In this document: in pieces, positions 42,450-49,960 of the stretch
How positions within the stretch are numbered: the stretch's first letter is position 1
Layout of the letters: the number at the start of each line of letters is the position of its first letter
Origin: an uncultured Alistipes sp.
GTDB lineage: Bacteria > Bacteroidota > Bacteroidia > Bacteroidales > Rikenellaceae
Direction of reading: 5' to 3'
Length of the DNA stretch: 56,819 bases
Assembly: GCA_910577475.1 (NCBI GenBank)
Contig: CAJTLJ010000014.1
Span: 1 to 56,819, forward strand
Made by a program: the position numbers and the translations under genes
The notes under the pieces: model-generated
The model's database searches: none
Told to the model about the DNA's origin: nothing
What the model saw: only the letters and a program-made list of their open reading frames with translations

Positions 42450-43178
42450 ATGATTTACCGAATTTCGGAGACCACCTCTACCAACGATGACGCCCGCAGC
42501 GCCTCTTACCGCCACGGCGATATCTTGTGGGCCGAGCGGCAGACGGCCGGACGCGGACAGCGCGGCCATCGCTGGACGAGCGGCGAGGGGATGAATCTCA
42601 CCTTTTCACTTGTCTGGGAGCCGCGGTTCCTCGCCGTGCAGGATCAGTTTTCGCTTTTGCAGGCGGCGGCGCTGGGGCTGACCGACGCCTTCGCCGGCCT
42701 GGGGGTCGACTGCCGGATCAAGTGGACCAACGATATCTATGTCGCGGACCGGAAGCTGGTGGGCATTCTGATCGAACATACCTTGTCGGGGGCGCGGCTG
42801 GCCCGCTCGGTCGTCGGCATCGGCATCAATGTCAATCAGGTCGATTTCGACCCCTCGCTGCCCAACCCCACCTCGCTGGCGTGGGAGACGGGGCGTGAAT
42901 TCGACCGCGGGGCGGTGCTGGAGCGGGTGGCGTGCGCTCTGAACGAGCGCTACCGGCAGCTGGAGCAGGGCGAGACCGACCGGCTGCGGGCGGACTACCG
43001 TCACCGCATCTACCGGCTCGACAAGCCGCAGCGATTTCGCGTGCCCGCGACGGGCGAAGAGTTCACGGGGGTGATCCGCGATGTCGCCCCCTCGGGCGAG
43101 CTGATCGTGGAGCATCCCGACGGCCGCCGGATCGGCTATCTGTTCCGTCAGATCGAATTCATCGTCGGGGAACGCTGA
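42450..43178 (+). CDS. birA: Biotin--[acetyl-CoA-carboxylase] ligase
   Basis: 242 residues, catalytic domain only; the N-terminal DNA-binding domain of E. coli BirA is absent, so it is not a repressor. It attaches biotin to carboxylase carrier domains. ISETTSTNDDAR, ERQTAGRGQRGHRWTSGEGMN (the GRGRxG-type biotinyl-AMP loop), RIKWTNDIYVADRKLVGILIE and VVGIGINVNQ are diagnostic. A C-terminal SH3-like segment (about 190-242) follows. Ten bases after the GH43 gene; last of that run. Confidence 0.94.
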   Translation: MIYRISETTSTNDDARSASYRHGDILWAERQTAGRGQRGHRWTSGEGMNLTFSLVWEPRFLAVQDQFSLLQAAALGLTDAFAGLGVDCRIKWTNDIYVADRKLVGILIEHTLSGARLARSVVGIGINVNQVDFDPSLPNPTSLAWETGREFDRGAVLERVACALNERYRQLEQGETDRLRADYRHRIYRLDKPQRFRVPATGEEFTGVIRDVAPSGELIVEHPDGRRIGYLFRQIEFIVGER

Positions 43179-43199
43179 CTGCGAACGCAAACCGCAGCC

Positions 43200-43868
43200 T
43201 CACGGCTTGGGGTTTTTGCCGCCGATGCTTTGCTCCGGGTAGAGCATGGATTCTGCATTCGGTTTCAAATTTGCGGTCGGTATTTTAGCCAACCCTCTGA
43301 AAGAGATTCTGAATTGTCCGGGAATCCGGACGAACTTTTTCGCTTTTTCCGTGTTGAGTTCGAATTGCAGATTGGCGCGCAGTTCTCGGTCGAGAACGGC
43401 AATATGTTCAGGCTGGACAGCATATTCCCGAGTAACTGGAAATAGAAATGTCAAAGCGACGATCTTACCTTGTAAGTCCAGAATCGGGAATGCGAAAATC
43501 AAGACTTCGGGATGGCTTTCCCGCTCCTCTTTGGGGAAAGCCTTTTTCCAAGCGGCATGAATAATCAGAGGAATCTCCTGTCTGTGACGGATAATCCCGG
43601 CACACTCTTCGGGATCGTTGCAAAAAGTTCCGTCAGGATATTCGCCGAATTTGTCGAATTGCTCGCTTGGTTCGTTCTCACGACGAATGGAGATCATTTG
43701 TTCGTCTAATTGACCTGTAATGTGTTGCAAGGGATTTTCGATGATATACGTTATTCCGTCAACGGCCACTTTTTTCCCGTCGGTAAAATCGTTGTATTTC
43801 CATCTCTCTTGAGCTGTAAGCGGAGAGATTACGAAAAACCCAAAGAGTGAAATGATCAGCTTTTTCAT
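43200..43868 (-). CDS. Secreted paralogue 3 of the 43-47 kb locus (unknown function)
   Basis: 222 residues from MKKLIISLFGFFVISPLTA with a Sec signal peptide. It is homologous along its length to the proteins encoded at 43865-44536 and 44533-45201: W-Y/D-DFTDGKKV, EYPDGTF--DPEE-AGIIRHRQEIPLIIH, AWKKAFPKEERESHPEVLI, DLQGKI, REYAVQPE, LDRELRA-LQFE, KKFVRIPGQ. I do not recognise the family. Last in the four-gene chain; its start overlaps the previous stop by ATGA. Being one of a tandem set behind a mosaic lipoprotein, it could be an immunity-type protein; this is inference. Confidence 0.8.
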   Translation of the reverse strand: MKKLIISLFGFFVISPLTAQERWKYNDFTDGKKVAVDGITYIIENPLQHITGQLDEQMISIRRENEPSEQFDKFGEYPDGTFCNDPEECAGIIRHRQEIPLIIHAAWKKAFPKEERESHPEVLIFAFPILDLQGKIVALTFLFPVTREYAVQPEHIAVLDRELRANLQFELNTEKAKKFVRIPGQFRISFRGLAKIPTANLKPNAESMLYPEQSIGGKNPKP

Positions 43869-44536
43869 GGTTCGGAAGTTTTGCCGCTGCCTGCGCTCGG
43901 TGCGGGATATAATAGCTGGGCATCTTGATTCGGAGTTACATCGATATCCGGCATTTTCGACAATTTTTTGAATGAGATTCTGAATTGTCCGGGAATTCGG
44001 ACGAACTTTTTCGCTTTTTCCGTGTTGAGTTCGAATTGCAGATTGGCGCGCAATTCTCGGTCGAGGGTTGCGATCTGTTCGGGTTGGACGGCATACTCTC
44101 GGAAAACAGGAACGGTAAATGCTAAAGCCTCGATCTTTCCCTGCAAGTCCAGAATTGGGAATGCGAAAATCAAGACTTCGGGATGGCTTTCCCGCTCCTC
44201 TTTGGGGAAAGCCTTTTTCCAAGCGGCATGAATAATCAGAGGGATCTCCTGCCTGTGACGAATGATTCCGGCGCTCTCTTCGGGATCGTTGCAAAATGTC
44301 CCATCTGGATATTCTCCGAATCTCTCGAATTGTATTGCAGGTTCGTCAATACGTCGAATGCAAACTACTTGCATCTTTAATTGATCGGCCATATCCTGCA
44401 ATTTATTATCAATTACGTAGGTTATATTGTCAACAGTCACTTTTTTTCCGTCGGTAAAATCATCGTATTCCCATCTCTCCTGTGCGGGAGCCGCGAATGC
44501 CGTCCAAATCAATCCGAAAATAATCAGTCTTTTCAT
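43865..44536 (-). CDS. Secreted paralogue 2 of the 43-47 kb locus (unknown function)
   Basis: 223 residues from MKRLIIFGLIWTAFAAPAQ, Sec signal peptide. It is very close to paralogue 3 in the middle: an 80-base segment (44162-44241) is identical to 43491-43570, showing recent duplication or gene conversion, while N- and C-termini differ more. Conserved charged block AWKKAFPKEERESHPEVLI; one of the two Cys of paralogue 3 (in NDPEEC) is Ser here. ATGA overlaps on both sides show translational coupling. Confidence 0.8.
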   Translation of the reverse strand: MKRLIIFGLIWTAFAAPAQERWEYDDFTDGKKVTVDNITYVIDNKLQDMADQLKMQVVCIRRIDEPAIQFERFGEYPDGTFCNDPEESAGIIRHRQEIPLIIHAAWKKAFPKEERESHPEVLIFAFPILDLQGKIEALAFTVPVFREYAVQPEQIATLDRELRANLQFELNTEKAKKFVRIPGQFRISFKKLSKMPDIDVTPNQDAQLLYPAPSAGSGKTSEP

Positions 44537-45201
44537 GGTTGGGTTTTGTTGCCGCCGATGCTTTGCTCCGGGTAGAGCATGGGTTCTGCATTCGGTTTAA
44601 ATGTTGCATCCGGTAATTTTGCCAGAACTTTGAAGGGAATGATGATTTGTCCGGGGATTCGGACGAATTTTTTCGCCCGCTCTTCGTTGATTTCGAACTG
44701 TAGCGTAGCACGCAGTTCCCGGTCGAGAATAGCGATTTGTTCAGGCTGGACAGCATATTCCCGGGAAACGGGAGCGAGGAACGATAATGCCACGATCTTT
44801 CCCTGTAGATCCAGAATGGGGAAGGCCCAAATCAGGACTTCGGGATGGCTTTCCCGCTCCTCTTTGGGGAAAGCCTTTTTCCATGCTGAGTGGATAATCA
44901 GGGGAATCTCCTGCCTGCGACGGATAATTCCGGCACATTCCTCGGGATCATCGCCAAAAGTACCATCGGGATACTCGCCGAATTTGTCGAATTGTTCTTC
45001 CGGTTCGTCGATCCTGCGGATGGAAACCAAGTAGCTATCTAACATCTCCAGAATTGTCTTGTCGTGTTTGAATTCAATGATATAAGTAACTCCGTCGATG
45101 GTTACTTGTTCGCCATTCTTATAATCCCAATATCCACGCTGTTTTTGTGCATAACTGGGGAATGCAATGATTAAAAGAATAAAAACGAGTATTTGTTTCA
45201 T
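44533..45201 (-). CDS. Secreted paralogue 1 of the 43-47 kb locus (unknown function)
   Basis: 222 residues from MKQILVFILLIIAFPSYAQ (a Met 4 codons earlier lies inside the upstream gene; ATGA overlap selects this one). Most divergent of the three: RGYWDYKNGEQVTIDGVTYIIEF, then FGDDPEECAGIIRRRQEIP and RATLQFEINEERAKKFVRIPGQ. It directly follows the lipoprotein with the zincin-like C-terminus, so if the locus is a toxin-immunity pair this is the first candidate partner. No known domain recognised; exported by its signal peptide. Confidence 0.8.
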   Translation of the reverse strand: MKQILVFILLIIAFPSYAQKQRGYWDYKNGEQVTIDGVTYIIEFKHDKTILEMLDSYLVSIRRIDEPEEQFDKFGEYPDGTFGDDPEECAGIIRRRQEIPLIIHSAWKKAFPKEERESHPEVLIWAFPILDLQGKIVALSFLAPVSREYAVQPEQIAILDRELRATLQFEINEERAKKFVRIPGQIIIPFKVLAKLPDATFKPNAEPMLYPEQSIGGNKTQP

Positions 45202-46706
45202 GATCCTAAACAATTTTTTAATAATTCGAGAAGAAGGTTGAAATTACGGGCATCTTGGGATTCTGAATAATTCCTATAGGCTGCTATGGTTCGTAGGGAG
45301 AATATAGCTTCATTATAGGCGTAATCGTAGAGGAATTTGTTATCGCTGTTATAAGAGGCTGCAAGCAAGTGGAAAGATGCGGTGCCATTTTTTCCAAGTT
45401 GGGAATCAAAATCTTTTTCGAAAAATATATCGGAGTCCACCGAATTCTTTTTTTCAAATAAAAACCATCCAAGTTTGGACTCAATTTCGTTGTTCAGTTT
45501 TCGGGTGCGGATATCATCAAGAGGAATACGTTGGTATTGATAAGCATGAATCAGTTCTTCCATAAGAACATATCTTCGTTTCTCTCCTTTTGAACCTCCG
45601 TCCCCGAAATGAATCGTAGTCTGAACCAGCTTATTATCTATATAAAAAGGTGCAGTGTTATTGTATTTTGGATCATCTTCGATTTTGATAATAACGTTAT
45701 GATCGATGGATTTGAGCAGGGTTTGTCCCATGCAGTCGTCGTATAGCTCGTCGAGCAGCTCCTGGGTAATATCGTCGTAGACCCTGATATTGGGATTTTT
45801 GGAGTAGCCGTCTTTGTTTGAGTTGTCATTATCGGTATTATCGCTTCCGGGATTGCCTCCGGGGCCCGCTCCGGGACGGCCCGGCGGTACCAGATCGATC
45901 GGATTGGTCGGACGGAAATTTTTCCAGTCGATGTCCGGGATTATGTCGAATTTGGGCCGTTTGGGAGCTACGACGACGATATCTTCGATTTCATCTCCGT
46001 TTATTAGTCCGTCATTCGGATTCGACCGTGTTTCCTCATACCCGCTCTCCCGAATGCGGCTTACCCGGATGTCGGCCACCAGCCGGTTGTAACGCTCGAT
46101 GGCTTGCAGAATCGACAGAGTGTCCGTCCTTTCGAACAGGAATGCGTGGTCGACCAGCTCGCCGTCGCCGTACTTCGCAGCGGCGACCGGGTAGCCCGAA
46201 AGGCTCGTGTAGAGGATTCGTCCGGAGAAGCCGGTCTTGGGCAGGCTGTTGAGCAGCCCTGCGGCCGGGTCGTCGATCGGGCTCCGCGCCTCGTCCGGGT
46301 CGGGAATGTAGTAGGCCAGGTAGGCGGTGGTCGTCCGCTCGTAGATCTCGGCGGCCTTGACGACGACCAGCCGCGGCAGGATCAGGTCGCCGATGCGGCG
46401 CCCGTCCGGAAGGGTCCAGACGGTCTGGTAGCAGCGGTCGACGAAGATCTCCACGTCGTAGCTGGCGCAGTACGGGTTCTGCGAGTAGGCGGCGGTTTCC
46501 CAGAAGATGTCGGTCTCTCCCGGGTAGAGTACCCCTTCGTCGGTCGCGCGGGTCAGCGGCCGGGGCCGTTCGCAGGTAGCGCGTGCCTCTTCGAGGGGGA
46601 AGCGCCGGGGCGTTTCCGGCGGCGATGGCAGGTCGCTGTCGTCCGTTCGGCAGGAGGAGCCGAACAGGAGCAGAGCGAGCATCCATGGAAGGCGAGTGTT
46701 TTTCAT
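45198..46706 (-). CDS. Mosaic lipoprotein with zincin-like C-terminal domain
   Basis: 502 residues from MKNTRLPWMLALLLFGSSC (lipobox Cys19). The N-terminal part (about 20-255) is GC-rich and ends in a segment with DEIEDIVVVAPKRPK; a Pro/Gly then Asn/Asp-rich linker (PGRPGAGPGGNPGSDNTDND) follows. From about residue 300 the DNA becomes markedly AT-rich. The C-terminal domain has RRYVLMEELIHAYQYQ (E383-E384-x-x-H387) followed by NNEIESK (E407/E409), which looks like an HExxH zincin helix in which the first His is Glu. The enzyme activity is unknown. It heads a four-gene chain with ATGA overlaps. The N-terminus could be a carrier and the C-terminus an exchangeable effector; inference. Confidence 0.8.
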   Translation of the reverse strand: MKNTRLPWMLALLLFGSSCRTDDSDLPSPPETPRRFPLEEARATCERPRPLTRATDEGVLYPGETDIFWETAAYSQNPYCASYDVEIFVDRCYQTVWTLPDGRRIGDLILPRLVVVKAAEIYERTTTAYLAYYIPDPDEARSPIDDPAAGLLNSLPKTGFSGRILYTSLSGYPVAAAKYGDGELVDHAFLFERTDTLSILQAIERYNRLVADIRVSRIRESGYEETRSNPNDGLINGDEIEDIVVVAPKRPKFDIIPDIDWKNFRPTNPIDLVPPGRPGAGPGGNPGSDNTDNDNSNKDGYSKNPNIRVYDDITQELLDELYDDCMGQTLLKSIDHNVIIKIEDDPKYNNTAPFYIDNKLVQTTIHFGDGGSKGEKRRYVLMEELIHAYQYQRIPLDDIRTRKLNNEIESKLGWFLFEKKNSVDSDIFFEKDFDSQLGKNGTASFHLLAASYNSDNKFLYDYAYNEAIFSLRTIAAYRNYSESQDARNFNLLLELLKNCLGS

Positions 46707-46730
46707 GGTTGTCCGGTATCGAATATTTCT

Positions 46731-46738
46731 CAAATATA
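46731..46738 (-). promoter_or_regulatory. -7 promoter box of the four-gene lipoprotein operon
   Basis: TATATTTG on the minus strand, 25 bases before the ATG at 46706. Confidence 0.6.
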
Positions 46739-46875
46739 GGAATTTATTTCCGAATCCCCAAACTCCCGGGAACGGATTTTGCACCTCGTCCGGGCGGAAA
46801 TTCCCTCCGCACTTTCCGGGACGGCGGCGATTTTCGAAAATATGGGAAAATGTGTTAAATTCATAACGGAAATAC

Positions 46876-46905
46876 TTGTTGTTACAAAAATAACACTTAT
46901 ATTTG
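46876..46905 (+). promoter_or_regulatory. Promoter of gcvH
   Basis: -33 TTG (46876-46878), 19-base spacing, -7 TATATTTG (46898-46905). The leader is about 50 bases. Confidence 0.65.
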
Positions 46906-46961
46906 CACTTGGAAACGATCCGCAATCCGGAGGCGTGCAACAATAATAAACCAGATAAATC

Positions 46962-47342
46962 ATGAATGTTCCTTCGAATCTGAAGTACTCCAACGACCAT
47001 GAATGGTGCCGCGTGGAGGGTGAGTTCGCCTATGTAGGCATTACCGATTTTGCCCAGAGCCAGTTGGGCGACATCGTTTTCGTCGACGTCCCCACCGTGG
47101 GCGAAACGCTGGCCGCCGGTGACGTGTTCGGCTCCATCGAGGCCGTGAAGACCGTCAGCGACGCCTTCCTGCCCGTAGGCGGCGAGGTGGTCGAGGTCAA
47201 CGAGGCGGTCGACGTCGATCCTTCGCTGGTCAACAAGGACGCCTACGGCGAGGGCTGGCTGGTGAAGATCCGTCTGAACAACCATCCCGCCGATTACGAC
47301 GCCCTGCTCACGGCCGAGCAGTACGCCGAACTGATCGGCTGA
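46962..47342 (+). CDS. gcvH: Glycine cleavage system H protein
   Basis: 126 residues. It carries the lipoyl arm that shuttles the aminomethyl group between P and T proteins of glycine cleavage. The lipoylated lysine lies in GSIEAVKTVSDAFLP; LKYSNDHEWCRVEGE and GITDFAQSQLGDIVFVDVP are typical. No gcvT/gcvP is near; the gene is instead 51 bases ahead of mdh and probably co-transcribed with it. Confidence 0.96.
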   Translation: MNVPSNLKYSNDHEWCRVEGEFAYVGITDFAQSQLGDIVFVDVPTVGETLAAGDVFGSIEAVKTVSDAFLPVGGEVVEVNEAVDVDPSLVNKDAYGEGWLVKIRLNNHPADYDALLTAEQYAELIG

Positions 47343-47393
47343 TTCCTTACGAACGAAGCATACAAGAATTAATATAACAGACGTATTAGTATC

Positions 47394-48335
47394 ATGTCAA
47401 AAGTAACTGTTGTAGGTGCGGGCGCCGTGGGCGCTACCTGCGCCAACGTGATGGCCACGCGCGAAGTGGCCGACGAGATCGTTCTGATCGATATCAAGGA
47501 GGGTCTCTCCGAGGGTAAGATGCTCGATATGTATCAGGCCGCCTCGCTGATGGATTTCGATACCAAGATGGTAGGCGTTACCAACGACTATAAGAAGACG
47601 GCCAATTCGGACGTCGTGGTGATTACCTCGGGTATTCCCCGCAAGCCGGGCATGACCCGCGAGGAGCTGATCGGCACCAACGCCAACATCATGAAGAACG
47701 TGGTGGACAACGTAATCAAGTACTCGCCCCGCGCCATCTTCGTAATCGTCGCCAACCCGATGGACGCCCTGACCTATCTGGCGTTCAAGCACGCCGGCGT
47801 ACCCCGCAGCCGCGTGATCGGCATGGGCGGCGCGCTGGATTCGGCCCGCTTCAAGTGCTACCTGTCGCTGGCTGCCAAAGTGAACATCAACGATGTGGAC
47901 GGCATGGTGATCGGCGGTCACGGCGACACCTTCATGATTCCCCTCACCTCGAAGGCTACGATCAAGGGCGTGCCCGCTTCGCAGTTCCTCTCGAAGAAGA
48001 AGCTGGCCGAGGTGGCTGCCTCCACGATGGTGGGCGGCGCTACGCTCACCAAGCTCATCGGCACTTCGGCCTGGTATGCTCCGGGTGCGGCTGCCTCCTT
48101 CATGGTGGAGTCCATCATCAAGGACCAGAAGAAGATGATCCCCTGCTCGTGCTACCTCGAGGGCGAATACGGCGAGAGCGGTCTCTGCATCGGCGTGCCG
48201 GCCATCATCGGTCGCAAGGGTATCGAGAAGATCGTGGAGATCGAACTCTCGGCCGAGGAGAAGGAGAAGTTCGCCGCTTCGGCTGCCGCCGTGAAGAAGG
48301 TGAACAACGTGCTGCACGAAATCAACGCGATCTAA
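47394..48335 (+). CDS. mdh: Malate dehydrogenase
   Basis: 313 residues. NAD-dependent interconversion of malate and oxaloacetate. Rossmann start VTVVGAGAVGATCANVMA; VVITSGIPRKPGMTREELIGTNANIMK with the substrate-binding Arg; IGMGGALDSARFKCYLS; and the catalytic His in VIGGHGDTFMIPL. The LDH-like MDH type. Its high codon bias resembles fba. With fumarase it forms the oxaloacetate-malate-fumarate arm used for succinate production in Bacteroidales. A terminator follows at 48367. Confidence 0.97.
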   Translation: MSKVTVVGAGAVGATCANVMATREVADEIVLIDIKEGLSEGKMLDMYQAASLMDFDTKMVGVTNDYKKTANSDVVVITSGIPRKPGMTREELIGTNANIMKNVVDNVIKYSPRAIFVIVANPMDALTYLAFKHAGVPRSRVIGMGGALDSARFKCYLSLAAKVNINDVDGMVIGGHGDTFMIPLTSKATIKGVPASQFLSKKKLAEVAASTMVGGATLTKLIGTSAWYAPGAAASFMVESIIKDQKKMIPCSCYLEGEYGESGLCIGVPAIIGRKGIEKIVEIELSAEEKEKFAASAAAVKKVNNVLHEINAI

Positions 48336-48366
48336 TCATCGTCTCGACGATCGATTCGTATATTCG

Positions 48367-48397
48367 TCGGACGCCCTTCGGGGTGTCCGATTTTTTT
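48367..48397 (+). terminator. Terminator of gcvH-mdh
   Basis: Arms TCGGACGCCC/GGGTGTCCGA (48367-48376 / 48381-48390), loop TTCG, then T7. Confidence 0.9.
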
Positions 48398-48564
48398 GTC
48401 GGTTGGGGTCAGAGGGTCGCAACTGCGTCGACTGCGGTGAGCCGGGTCTCCGCTCAAGGTGTGACCGTTCCAATATTTCACCCCGACAGAGGTCGAGGGG
48501 GCTCGACGGAGATCACGGTGCGAATCCGTGTGCGCAGCACCGGCGTATGGCCCAATAATAGCGA

Positions 48565-48591
48565 CGCGCCCCGACGGAAGGCCGGGGCGCG
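48565..48591 (-). terminator. Hairpin downstream of efp
   Basis: Arms CGCGCCCCG/CGGGGCGCG (48565-48573 / 48583-48591), 22 bases beyond the efp stop; only a weak T tract on the minus strand. Between 48400 and 48560 there is only GC-rich repeat-like sequence (TCCGCTCAAGGTG at 48449, also at 15-27). Confidence 0.6.
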
Positions 48592-48612
48592 CTGCTGTGT
48601 GTATCTCTCGGA

Positions 48613-49179
48613 TTACTTGATACGCTCGTAGTACTCGCGGGTGCGGGTGTCGACGCGGATCTTGTCGCCCGTGTTGATGAACAGGGGCACGCGGATCTCG
48701 GCGCCCGTGTTGACCGTAGCGGGCTTCAGCGAGTTGGTCGAAGCGGTGTCGCCCTTGATACCGGGCTCGGTGTAGGTCACCTCCATGTCCACGATCGGGG
48801 GCAGCTCGGCCGAAAGCACGGTCTCCTTCTCGGTGTGGAACATCACCTCGACGATCTGGCCGTCGGCCATCAGGTCGTAGTTCGTAATCAGGCTCTTTTC
48901 GATGTTGATCTCCTCGAAGGTCTCGGTGTGCATGAAATGGGCACCCAAATCGTCTTCGTAGGTGAACTGGTAGGGACGGCGCTCCACGCGTACGGGCTCG
49001 ATCTTCGAGCCGGCCGAGAAGGTGTTGTCCAGAACGCGGCCGTTCTCCAGATTCTTCAGCTTCGTGCGGACGAATGCGGGACCCTTGCCGGGTTTTACGT
49101 GCTGGAAGTCCACGATCTGAAAGGTCTTGCCGTCCAGCTCAATGCACATTCCGATTTTGATATCAGCGGTAGTTGCCAT
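48613..49179 (-). CDS. efp: Translation elongation factor P
   Basis: 188 residues, three beta-barrel domains. It relieves ribosome stalling at polyproline. The exposed loop QHVKPGKGPAFVRTKLKNL carries the Lys at the position that is modified in many bacteria; FLINTGDKIRVDTRTREYYERIK (read here in two pieces: FINTGDKIRVDT and REYYERIK) is the conserved end. Which modification system acts is not visible. Monocistronic, promoter box at 49214-49221. Confidence 0.97.
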   Translation of the reverse strand: MATTADIKIGMCIELDGKTFQIVDFQHVKPGKGPAFVRTKLKNLENGRVLDNTFSAGSKIEPVRVERRPYQFTYEDDLGAHFMHTETFEEINIEKSLITNYDLMADGQIVEVMFHTEKETVLSAELPPIVDMEVTYTEPGIKGDTASTNSLKPATVNTGAEIRVPLFINTGDKIRVDTRTREYYERIK

Positions 49180-49213
49180 AGCTATGTTTTTTAAGTTATT
49201 GATTTCGCGGCGG

Positions 49214-49221
49214 CAAAGATA
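49214..49221 (-). promoter_or_regulatory. -7 promoter box of efp
   Basis: TATCTTTG on the minus strand, 35 bases before the ATG. Confidence 0.6.
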
Positions 49222-49233
49222 CGAAAAAATTCC

Positions 49234-49821
49234 TTAATCTTCGGTTTTGCCGCCAACTTTTTCGCCGGGCCGCGTCGTGCCCCACTCGTAGCCCTGCGTT
49301 TCGATTCCCAGCAGGGCGAGAACCCGTTCGGTGACGGTGCGGCAGAGGTCTTCGATATCTGCCGGGCGGGAGTAGAACGACGGCGAGGCGGGGAGGACGA
49401 CGGCGCCGGCCTCGGTCAGGGCGGTCATGTTCCGCAGGTGGATCAGCGAGAGCGGGGTTTCGCGCACGACGAGCACCAGCCTACGCCGCTCCTTGAGCAT
49501 CACGTCGGCCGCCCGTTCGATGAGTGTCTGACCCGTTCCGCAGGCGATTCGCCCGAGGGTGCCCACCGTGCAGGGGCAGACCGCCATCGCCTCCCAGCGG
49601 GCGGAACCGCTGGCGGGCGGGGCGAACAGGTCGTCGTTGCCGAAACGGACGATGCGCCGGTCGTCCGGCAGGCCGACGCCCTCCCAGCAGGCGACTTCGC
49701 CGGCATGGGAGCTGAGGACGAGACCTACCTGCTCCACGCGCGGAGAGGCGAGCAGCATGTCGATCAGTTGGCGGGCGTATATAGCTCCGCTGGCGGCTGT
49801 TATGGCGACGAGTATCTTCAT
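49234..49821 (-). CDS. ubiX: Flavin prenyltransferase UbiX
   Basis: 195 residues. It makes the prenylated FMN cofactor used by UbiD decarboxylases. VAITAASGAIYARQLIDML at the start (flavin-binding), AVCPCTVGTLGRIACGTGQTLIERAADVMLKERRRLVLVVRETPLS in the middle (here the CT..T..IA.G and RRPLVL..RE signatures), and AVVLPASPSFYSRP near the end are family-typical. No ubiD is adjacent. The efp start lies 54 bases downstream with its own promoter; separate units are likely. Confidence 0.94.
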   Translation of the reverse strand: MKILVAITAASGAIYARQLIDMLLASPRVEQVGLVLSSHAGEVACWEGVGLPDDRRIVRFGNDDLFAPPASGSARWEAMAVCPCTVGTLGRIACGTGQTLIERAADVMLKERRRLVLVVRETPLSLIHLRNMTALTEAGAVVLPASPSFYSRPADIEDLCRTVTERVLALLGIETQGYEWGTTRPGEKVGGKTED

Positions 49822-49875
49822 TGTCGGTAGGTTTCGACGGCTTTTTCGGCGGGGTGCGGCCGGATATCGTTTCTA

Positions 49876-49883
49876 CAAAAGTA
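49876..49883 (-). promoter_or_regulatory. -7 promoter box of ubiX
   Basis: TACTTTTG on the minus strand, 55 bases before the ATG. It is divergent from the lipoprotein promoter at 49892-49923. Confidence 0.5.
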
Positions 49884-49891
49884 GTTATTTT

Positions 49892-49923
49892 TTTGTTTTC
49901 AGTACAATTTTTTACTATCTTTA
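49892..49923 (+). promoter_or_regulatory. Promoter of the duplicated-domain lipoprotein gene
   Basis: -33 TTTG (49892-49895), 20 bases, -7 TATCTTTA (49916-49923; last base deviates from G). The leader is about 30 bases. Confidence 0.5.
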
Positions 49924-49960
49924 TCGCTTCGATTTATAAATTTATTAAAGGGTTAATGAG

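Noticed and set aside
42450..43178. Bifunctional BirA repressor
   Set aside because: The N-terminal helix-turn-helix domain is absent; only the ligase and C-terminal domain are present.
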